DNA from: Tritrichomonas musculus
Taxonomy: Eukaryota > Parabasalia > Tritrichomonadida > Tritrichomonadidae
DNA length: 64,000 nt
Reading direction: 5' to 3'
NCBI GenBank assembly: GCA_039105265.1
Contig: JAPFFF010000001.1
Location: 9,424,001-9,488,000, forward strand
Part shown: in pieces, positions 43,403 through 53,100 of the stretch
Numbering within the stretch: the stretch's first letter is position 1
Layout: each line of letters opens with the position of its first letter
Made by a program: the position numbers and the translations under genes
Notes under the pieces: model-generated
Database searches by the model: none
The model's input: the letters and a program-made list of their open reading frames with translations, nothing else
Told to the model about the DNA's origin: nothing

Positions 43403-45591
43403 ATAGTTGGTATGAATTTATATAATTGCATTCAATTTAAGTAGTTGCTCTTAAAAAAATTCAATAAATTGAATTAATTTAGAAATGATAAAAAGCCGTA
43501 TATGACAAAATTTGAGTTGAAAAGAGTTTTTATGCATTCAAATTATAATCTTACAAAACATTTAAAGAAAATAATTGAAAATAGTTATATTGTGTTATAA
43601 TATATCAGATCGTGGAAAAAAAACATCTTTATTTAAACAAGAATGATAAATGTATTCTTTTATTACAAACTTATGACCTCTTTTTAGTCATTTAACTGAT
43701 AGTATAGTTGGATCTTAGCAAATTGTAATAATTTTAATTATTTGATTTGGTTCTCCAAAAAACTAATTACAGCCTGCATTTAATGATCAAGCACTGCTAA
43801 CTTTTTGATATTTTTTTTTGTCATAGCAGTATATATTATATCAAATATAATATCATTATTGATCTGAATTTTTTTTTTTTTTTTTGAATTTCTACCTTGA
43901 CCTACGGTGCTGCCGAAGATCTGATTGGATAAATTGATGGAAGTTGAATTTACTATGAGCTTTTCGAGCTACTAGAAAGAATTTATGCCCTCCTTGTTTA
44001 TGCGATTAATCATCTCAAAATCACAAATAATTCAAATAAAACTCATAGTTCAATTGAAATTAAACTAAAAAGCTTTGAAAACTCGAGTTAATTTCTGATA
44101 ATTCATTCTAGTTTTTTATTTTATGAATTCAACAAAATTTGAATGAATCTTGTTAATATTTCATTGTAATTTGTTTGAAATTTTTTTTTATGTAAGAAAT
44201 ATTTTATTTTTTCAGTTGGTGGAAACTTCGTGTTCTGAAAAGCAATCAATATTTTTCAATATTTTTTTCTTTTTCAATCAGAGGTAATAAATTGAATTTT
44301 TGACAAATTATGAAAATTAAAGATGGTAAAGAGAATTATTCATTTTGGACTGTGGAAAATATTTAAAATGTTCACTTTTGTATAATATTGTGAAAAAGGA
44401 TCTGATGTATTAAATGTCAATTTCATATTTTATGCATTTGTACTAAAAAATATATTTATAAATTGAACTTATATTTAATCATACATTTATGAAAAAAAAA
44501 TTAGTTTTTGTTAATTGTAAAAGTTTAATTGAAAATGATTATTTAAAAAAGTTCCATTATCTACTTGACAAAATTTAAAATCCAACATAAAATGAGATCG
44601 ATAATATCTATATAGTTTTATATATTACAAATTTAATATTTTTTAAAACCAGCTTAAACATTTATATTGATTATCGTAAAATATAATTGATATCAAAATA
44701 TATTTTTGTGGATAAGTTAAAAGAAAGATTTTTCCTATGTTTTATAAACAAAACTATACATGTATTTATTTTGCATTTTATTGATATAATATATATAATA
44801 ATATGATTATCTATCTTTGGAAGAAAAATATCTAAATTGGTATGAAACGTCAAATAATTTCAAAAATTTTGGTAAATATGAATTATCATTTTGAAATCAT
44901 TTTTCAAGAAATTTGATCAACAAAAACATTTGAAAGGAATTATTCTATGAGTTCTCTCAATTATTTTGTTGAGAAAACAATAAAAACCTTGTTTTTGTCT
45001 GGAAGAAACAACATATTGTAAATTTTAATCAAGTAAAACAATTCATAACTCTGAAAAAATTGTAAATCAAAAAAGATTTTTCCTAATTCCAAACTATTAA
45101 ATATTATATAATATATAATAGCATATAAATAAAGTCATCAATGTATTTTTATGTTAAGTTAGAAGTTAATAAAAACAAAGATACAATCAGACTGCTTTAA
45201 TTCATTATCAATAATCATAAATACCATTGAATTAACTCAAAAAAATAATCAATATTTATCAAAAAATTGAATAAAACTATCATACTCAGCCAAATAAATA
45301 TACAAAATTTAAAAATGAATATTCATTTTAACATTATTGAACAATTTTACCCACAAATCTGAGAATATAAGATTACACACTTGAGGGACATAATGTTGAT
45401 TTATTGTGAATATCTTATTGTTTTTTTTTCTTTCCATTAAATCATCTGAATTGAATGTATCGTTATAACACTCATTTAAATATTTGAGAAGAAACTTGGT
45501 TTTATAAAATTTGAAAAATTTTCAAAAAAGATAAAATTTTGTCTTATCCAACTCTTTGCCAAAAGGAGGAAGTGATTCCATTTTTTTTTTA
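43403..45591. other. Long AT-rich intergenic region
   Basis: About 2.2 kb between a minus-strand gene and the polyubiquitin gene, which run head to head. It holds homopolymer runs (for example T near 43870) and a slightly G+C-richer patch at about 43896-43930. No coding frame, tRNA or inverted-repeat element could be supported. The last 60 bases are the ubiquitin leader. Confidence 0.5.
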
Positions 45592-46053
45592 ATGCAAATC
45601 TTTGTAAAGACCCTCACAGGTAAGCATATTACTCTTGAAGTCGAACCAACAGATCGTATTGAAGATGTCAAAGCCAAGATTCAAGACAAGGAAGGTATTC
45701 CACCTGATCAACAACGTTTAATCTTTGCAGGTAAACAACTTGAAGACGGCAACACGCTTCAAGATTATTCCATTCAAAAAGATTCAACTCTCCACTTGGT
45801 TTTAAGACTTCGTGGAGGTATGCAAATCTTTGTTAAAACATTAACAGGCAAGCATATTACCCTCGAAGTTGAACCAACCGACAGAATTGAAGATGTCAAA
45901 GCTAAAATTCAAGATAAGGAAGGAATTCCACCTGATCAACAACGTTTAATCTTTGCAGGTAAGCAATTAGAAGATGGAAACACTCTTCAAGATTATTCCA
46001 TTCAAAAAGACTCAACACTTCACTTAGTTTTAAGACTTCGTGGAGGTTTTTGA
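45592..46053 (+). CDS. Polyubiquitin, two units plus one terminal Phe
   Basis: Two 76-residue ubiquitin units are joined head to tail, each ending RLRGG, followed by one extra Phe that must be removed. The units are identical in protein but differ at many third codon positions. Compared with human ubiquitin each has eight changes: T12H, S20T, T22R, N25D, R54N, S57Q, N60S and E64D. All seven lysines (6, 11, 27, 29, 33, 48, 63) and the L8-I44-V70 patch are kept. The start is the ATG at 45592; the frame is open further 5' but only from a TTG. It supplies the modifier used by ligases such as the HECT protein at 50194-56046. Confidence 0.97.
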   Translation: MQIFVKTLTGKHITLEVEPTDRIEDVKAKIQDKEGIPPDQQRLIFAGKQLEDGNTLQDYSIQKDSTLHLVLRLRGGMQIFVKTLTGKHITLEVEPTDRIEDVKAKIQDKEGIPPDQQRLIFAGKQLEDGNTLQDYSIQKDSTLHLVLRLRGGF

Positions 46054-47377
46054 ATTTTTTTTGATTTATAATATTTAATAAATATTTTCATTTAAATATT
46101 TTCTTTTTGATCTTTCGAAATTTTATTTTCATAGTTATCATTATTAAGGTAAATAAAGATTGAGATTTTTTTTTGGTAATATATGAATAAAGTTTTTATG
46201 AAAATATGATTCTTGCTTTTGAAGGATAGAAATCATTAATACATCTTATTCATGTGGGATATTGAAAATAAACTCCTACAAAATACCAAGAATCATAGTT
46301 TAATCTTTGTTTTATTTTGATACCATCTTTTTTTTTTTCGGGAGCAACAAAAGGTGCTTCACAACAATTATTCCATCATTTATACAGAAAATATAATGCC
46401 ATTTTCAAAAGAGGATGACAAAACGAAAATGTAAAATTAGTTTTTTTTTTTTTTTTTTTTTTAGGAAAAATACAAACAAACCCATAATGTCACTTTGCAA
46501 TGATAATGGAAAACATTTTGTTGAAATCAAAAGTCTCATCAACAAGCAGTAGCTTAATTGGATATGAAATATAAGTCTTTGTCACTGATTTTTATCTCGG
46601 AATCAATTCTTCTTTTTTTCTTAATTTCAAACATCCAAATTCGGAGTTCAATATTAGCCTTCCAAAGAAATTTTGTCAAATTCTTTTTTTTTTTTTTTTT
46701 TGTCTTTCAGGATGTTACCGATTTTGATATTTGAGATATGAATACCTGCCATGATAAAATAAGTTATAACCAAAAGATTCAAATATATACCCTAGATAAT
46801 ATCATTCGAAAAATTACTAACTTATTTAAGATAATATTTAGATTACATTCCATTTATTATTACAAATTTTGCATATATGCAAAGCTTTTTATTCTCGTTT
46901 TTTTGAATCAACAAAAAGATAAAATATATTTGACCAAAGACTTATCTCAATCCACAAAAGCAAATTGTTTTGTCTTAAATAATTGAAACTTTTGATTTTG
47001 TATAGAATTTTCTTTTTTTCTGAAGAAAAAGTTTATGTAATTAATTAATTTCTTTTAAGTTAGCAAAATGACCTAAAAAGAATCATCTCATGATAATCAT
47101 GCTTTCATATGTTTAGAAAATTTTCTTCTTGATCTATGATTTATTCAATTATGAAATAAAAATGAGTTGATTATTTTCTTATTATTCCAGCAATATCAAC
47201 GAATTTTTTGATGTGAAACATAAAATTGACTTGTCACTCATATTTTAGAGAGGATTATGTATTATTACATTAAAAAAGATTTTGAATATTAAAATATGAT
47301 TCTATAAGTTATATTTCAAAATCTTGCATTTCCATCAAAATAAATAAGTATGCATACATATCAAAATTACATTTGCT
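46054..47377. other. Tail-to-tail AT-rich intergenic region
   Basis: It lies between the 3' ends of the ubiquitin and ChW genes. It contains T-runs near 46440-46462 and 46683-46702. An open frame at 46738-46986 has no domain and biased composition, so it is not called a gene. Confidence 0.5.
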
Positions 47378-47905
47378 TTATTCATAAGGAATTGTATGTA
47401 ATAATTCTGATAAATTACCAAAGTTATTCTGTTTGGCTAATTGGACCTTTACCAGAGTGAAAGTATTGTTTATTGTAATATTTGGAATAGCTGTAAAGTC
47501 CGGAATTATCCTAATTTGAATTGCTTCCATTCTTAAACATTTTCCAGTTGTTCCAGCCATTTCGCCTTCGTTTACCCATGGAAGCCACCCGATTTGTTGA
47601 ATATGGACTTTATACTGGATTTTAAATCCTTTCTCATTTAGTCCATGTGAACGTATTACGATTGCTTCCATTCGTTTGGACTTTCCTGTTGTTCCTAAAA
47701 GATCATCTTCAGTTAAATTAAATTTCCATCCATCGCCTTGGATATGAACATCAAATGACAATGATGCATCACCTGCATGAATGAGATGAATTCTTAATGC
47801 TTCTAATCTGAGACTTTTTCCTGTTGTGCCAGCAATGCCTTCTGTAATGGGATTTTGCCATCCAATACTTTGGCAATGTGCTTGGTATGTTATTGCTGGA
47901 ATCAT
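47378..47905 (-). CDS. Protein of three ChW (clostridial hydrophobic W) repeats
   Basis: The 175-residue protein consists of three repeats at about 7-40, 51-84 and 98-131. Each has H-x-Q/H...GW (GW at 15-16, 59-60, 106-107), then A/LGTTGK, then R-x-EA with hydrophobic strands, which is the ChW pattern (PF07538) of Clostridium and other Gram-positive surface proteins. No signal peptide or membrane helix is seen, so it looks intracellular or non-classically exported. The last 40 residues are unique. The bacterial spread of the family makes lateral transfer from gut Firmicutes likely, though trichomonads may have kept and expanded it. The ATG at 47905 follows a T-rich leader. Confidence 0.85.
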   Translation of the reverse strand: MIPAITYQAHCQSIGWQNPITEGIAGTTGKSLRLEALRIHLIHAGDASLSFDVHIQGDGWKFNLTEDDLLGTTGKSKRMEAIVIRSHGLNEKGFKIQYKVHIQQIGWLPWVNEGEMAGTTGKCLRMEAIQIRIIPDFTAIPNITINNTFTLVKVQLAKQNNFGNLSELLHTIPYE

Positions 47906-47970
47906 TATAGAAAAATAACATTATTTTTTAATAAAAGATTCTTTTAATTGAATAGGTTATGCCCAAATTC

Positions 47971-48102
47971 AATTAAAATTTAATGTTTTCAATTAAAATT
48001 TAATATTTTCAATTAAAATTTAATATTTTCAATTAAAATTTAATATTTTCAATTAAAATTTAATGTTTTCAATTAAAATTTAATGTTTTCAATTAAAATT
48101 TA
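47971..48102. repeat. 20-bp satellite, six and a half copies
   Basis: The unit AATTAAAATTTAATGTTTTC, or the same with A for G, is repeated six times plus a partial copy from 47971, 66 bases upstream of the ChW start. A single matching copy lies at 49187-49206, beyond the transposon inserted at its edge. Confidence 0.92.
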
Positions 48103-49179
48103 CTGATTGTCTAAAAATAAGTTACCCAAAATTTTTAAAATTTTCGAAAATAACGTTTTCTAGTAGTTTTTTTTTAACAAATAAACTTTTCTTCTTTCTT
48201 CAAGAATTTAAATATTTTATATAATTGAATTAAAATTACTTTAAAAATGGACAAAAATAATAAAAAATAAAAACAGCAATATTTTTTCACTTTCCAAATT
48301 TATCACATATATAATATTGTTTATTTTTATTTTTTTGGCTAAATATATGATTTGATTTTATTCTATTTAAATGGAGATAAATTTAGATATTTTATAAAAT
48401 ATTTTTATACAATTATTTCAATTCTGTTTCAAATTAAATCTAATTTTGAATCCATGTATCGGAAATTTGTCAACTTTTTGATAGTATAATTTTACATTCG
48501 AATTTTTTTTATCATTCTATTATGTAGTACACATATATTTTGTTTCAATTACAGACATTTGTTTTTTATTATGTATATAAAAAAACAACTTTTTAAGAGA
48601 TTATGTTTTCAAAATAAAAATTTTAAACATCCATTTGATGATTTAGAGAGACAAAAGACTTTTTTAGGAGCAATACGACCATTGCATTTTTTAACGATAT
48701 GTACAAATTCGATATTTGCCAGCTCGACAATAATTTCCACTACCATATTGTAATTTTCATTGAATTAGATTATCTCTCAGATTATTCCACTGTACCATAT
48801 TTTTTGGTGCAAATCTTAGTAGTTTTATCTCAGTCATCCATTTTTCTATTGCCCTCTATCAATACATACATATCATTTTCATACATTTCACGACTCCTTC
48901 TACTAGATTATTAATTCAAGTCATAAACAAAAAAATGGCCGCATAAAAGAGATTATTGCACAATTTCTGTCAACATATGAGCGTTAGAATAGCCAAGTCC
49001 AATAAATGGGTAATGTTTTTTTGGACCATTCAAAAGTGAATAAAAGTTAAACTTTTTGAATTTTTTTTGAGCGTTTGGGTAAACTATATTTGTTCTTGGA
49101 CTATGTTTTTTTTGGGTCAAAGGTTCGATTCCCATCTTCTAGTCAAACATTATTGGGTAACTTTTTTCTGGACAATCAG
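48103..49179. mobile_element. TA-flanked mariner-type element inserted in the 20-bp satellite
   Basis: The left end CTGATTGTCTAAAAATAAGT and TACCCAA is matched in reverse complement at the right end (about 49153-49179), with a few differences over some 28 bp. A TA dinucleotide borders each end (48101-48102 and 49180-49181). Copies of the 20-bp satellite lie on both outer sides, so the element landed in the array. It is 1077 bp long. Frames inside are short and show no DDD/DDE transposase motif, so it is degenerate or non-autonomous. Confidence 0.75.
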
Positions 49180-49206
49180 TATTTTCAATTAAAATTTAAT
49201 GTTTTC

Positions 49207-50193
49207 AAAAATGCCTTCTTTTTATATAAGCCAATATACAATATAGGGTTTTATATAAAATTGCGGTTACCCTCAATTTTGAATGCCCCCTTGAAAATCA
49301 AATTCAATTTTTTCTGATAAAAGTACCGATTTCGAGATCACGATCAATAAATAAAATCATTAAAATCGATATGCGCCATTATATTATATATCATCAAACA
49401 TGATTAGTTTACTGATTTATTTTGAGTCCTAGAAAGAATAGTTAGATTATTTTTACATATAATATATTTTTTTAAACTTTTGTTTTTGGTTTGAAATATG
49501 ATAATAATATTGAAATTGCGAATTTGTAAATGTTTTTGAGTGTCTAGCATGAAATTTTTAGTTTTCAACTTATCTTATTTGATATCTTTTACCATATAAT
49601 CCAGTTCATTAAAATAGTAAAAGAAAAAAGATCTTCCTGATATTTGTTAAACTTAAGTATACATAAATTAGCACTAATAACTGAAATTTTAGATAATTTT
49701 TTGACATTAGAAAATTAGTAATTTCTAATAGAAAATGCAAATATGATTATATTTATTATCATGCCTAATGGTTTATACAATACATAACATTTGATTTGAA
49801 AGTTTTTGAATATAGATAACTAATCAATAATTTGGAATAATTGAAAAATATTCATAATTAAATATAGATAATTAGTTTACAACTTTGATAAATAATATAT
49901 TTATTAAATTAAAATCATATAGATGATTTAAATGTTGAGATAAATAAAAAACAAAGATTAAAATATTGAATAGTTTACATATTATGTTTTCTGAGTTTAA
50001 AAACCTTAATACAATATAATTCATATTTTTTTAGATATATAAGTAATATTACTTGGTAACAGATATTAAACCGAGGAATAAGCTCAATATTTAACCAACA
50101 ACTTGTTAAGAAATTGAATATTATTTGGTATTGAGAAACTTCCAAAATCTTGGACCATTTTTTCCCAGACTTCTGAAAATTTAAACATATCAT
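49207..50193. other. AT-rich intergenic region
   Basis: About 1 kb without recognisable gene, repeat or structure, downstream of the HECT gene. Confidence 0.5.
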
Positions 50194-53100
50194 TCATTTT
50201 AATCCAAATGAGCATACTTGAATTGATTGTAATAATTTATTGTTCATTTCATTCTCATTTTCATATTGAGGCAAATCAAGCATATTAACACAAGTATGTG
50301 CAACACAAAGATGATCTTTATCTCCTCCAGGTGCAATTGTAATTGGATTTCCTTTTTCTTTGTATTCGACAAAACCATTCACCGGCACTTGCGAAGATCC
50401 TGTTAAAAAAAGTAGAAATTGTGCCAATGTTTCATTACTCCATTTTGAAATTACTTTAAAGAACATTCTAATAATATGATGATCTGCATGATACGGATTT
50501 GCATAATTTGTGTTGTTTTGGAGATCGTTAACATCAATATGAGTGTTCCCACACAATAACAAATCCAATTCATTAGGAAAGAAAAAACATATTTCATTCA
50601 TTGGGATCAATGAATAAAATCCATTTAAAAATTCTGTCATTTGTTCTTTTATAGACTCAATTAAATGATAATTTGAATACAAGTTGATATATTCTTTTTT
50701 GTTTTCATTTGTTACATAAATTTGATCACCATTTTTTTTCAACAAATAGTTATTTAATTTACCATTTTGTTCAACATCAATTGTGAAATTAAGTTCAAGT
50801 GGATCAACATCAATATTAATAAGACTCTTTAATGAATTGTAAATATCTTCATCATAGTCAAATAAATCACAGAATTTAATTTTTCTGTTTAAAATTTTCT
50901 TGTAGAAAGATTTTGTCAAATGTGCATTGATGCATTGTCCTTGAATCAATGCACGTGCAACAATCATTCCAGCAAAATTAAAATATTCAAGATTTGCTCT
51001 ATTTTCAATTGATAAAGGATCAGGCTGATATTTTTTCTTTTCAGTTATTTTGAATAATTTACTTTTTGAATCAAAAAGTTCTTTTATTATCAAAGTGAAC
51101 CATTCGTGTGTCAATCCTCCTTGATCAATTCCATCTTCATCTTGGAATTTTATATTCAATTTTGATAACCACACATTTGGTGATAAATTACTTAATTGAT
51201 TAAAAGTACTTGAAAGAACATTTGATCTATCAACTTCGATTAACAAATCTGAATCATATGTGATGTGATTTGACATTTTTTGTTGAAAATATTTCATTTT
51301 TATCTTAAAATCAAATAATTCAGGATAGTCTAAAAGTAAATTTAACTTATCCAAATTGTTTATATCTTTTTGAATTACTTTAATAAGCTTTTTCTTATTG
51401 TTTTCAAACGCATTCCAAAATTTTCGATTTGTATTTTTTAATTTTTCTGGAACTTTAAAGATTCCTTGCGAATTAGTTTCATTTGGTTCAAACGAGATAT
51501 TACAAAATTGAGAATCATCATTTCTTTTAGGTGTTAAGAAATTGTATAATGAACAAATCAAATCTATTGAGTCATCTTTGTTTAAATCCATTTTTCTAAT
51601 ATTCCTAAATAAGAAGAATAATTCATCATGCTTTGCATTGGCAGCACTAGGGATTAGATTAATTATTTTAGATATGATAAAATATGAAGGATTTGAACTT
51701 TTCAATTCATTATCAAAAACATTTTCTATTTTTGGCATAATTTTTTCTATTTTTTCAACACCGACTTTTTGAATTAATTCTAAAGCTTGTGGAATTATCT
51801 TCATATCATTTAAAATAAACATAAAGCCAATCAATTGATTTATTGGCAATTCAAGACCAATATTTGAACAACAAAATAATTTTGATGTATTTAAAAGTAA
51901 AATTGGATTCATTCGATATTCAATAGACACCACTTTATCAATTAAATTTCTTCCACATATTGAAGCAAAATTACATTTAAATCCATTTTTGTTGGAGATC
52001 ATTAAAAAGAAATCAACTAATTTATTTATTTCTTTTTCATTTTGTGCATTTATTAAATGATTATTTGAATTTTTAAGTAAATAGTTCAAAGCTGTATCAT
52101 TCATAGATATAATGTCAATTAATGAACAAAGCGAATGATATTTTTCATCTTCAATAGATATTGAAAACATTTCAGTCATTAAATAATCAAATAAATCAAA
52201 ATAGCAATAATAATTCATAAAATAATCATTAAAAGAGATATCTGAAATATCTTTTTCATCATCAGAATTGTATTCGGTATTTTCAACTTCTATCAATTCA
52301 TTAATAGAATTGTTCAGGAATTCTGTGTATTCAGGAAGCAATGGACAATTTTTGTCTTGGAGAAAGAATTTATAGACCCAATATGGTTGCCGACATATCA
52401 TACGGACAAATTTAACTTTACAGTTACAAAAATAATGTTCTTGAATAGGATCTATTTTTCCTTTTATTAATGGCTGTTGTGTCATTTCTTTATAATCTTT
52501 TATAAATGAGTCTACATCTGATTCCATTATTGTTTGATTGTTTTCTGCTAATGACATTTCTGTATTTATCCAAAAAGATCTGATGTATAATATATTTGAA
52601 AAAAACTTTGTGAAATAATCTTTTAAGTATTGATCTTTTGTTGGCGGAAGATTCAATTGAATGAAATATATAGGAAATGTTGAATAAGAATTTTGGAAAA
52701 ATTTATTTAATGGATCTTCGGTTTTAAGTATTTCATCAATATATATGATATTAACTGTTTTTAATTTATTTATTTGATGATAATAAATTTCAATAAGCAA
52801 ATAAATATTGTTTTTAAAAAAAGTTTCTAATTTTTTATCGACATTCCTTTTTAACAATTTGTACATGATATCGATAAAATTGTTTTTTATTGCAAATGAA
52901 ATCATTACCTTTTTCATTTTTTTAATTTCAAAAAGCGATTGTAGAATTAAAACAAAAGCCAGAACTTGCGAATTTGTAAAATATATTATTTCTGAGAATA
53001 TCCAATTGATAAAAGAATTTAAAACAATAATTGAATTTAATGAAGATGTAAGAAATATCAAAGCACTACATGATGCTTTAATCTTATTTAATGTTTCTTC

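Noticed and set aside
45556-45591. Upstream extension of the ubiquitin frame from a TTG
   Set aside because: Ubiquitin starts at MQIF and the T-rich stretch is leader DNA; no evidence supports TTG starts here.
46738-46986. 82-codon open frame in the spacer after ubiquitin
   Set aside because: Composition follows the AT-rich background, and there is no domain, initiator or homology that I recognise.
47971-48102. CRISPR-like array
   Set aside because: Units are directly adjacent without spacers, so this is a simple satellite.
49073-49148. tRNA-like sequence with a perfect B-box-like GGTTCGATTCC and 76-base span
   Set aside because: Only five acceptor pairs form, the D-loop lacks GG, and the anticodon and T stems do not pair properly. 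It lies inside the TA-flanked element.
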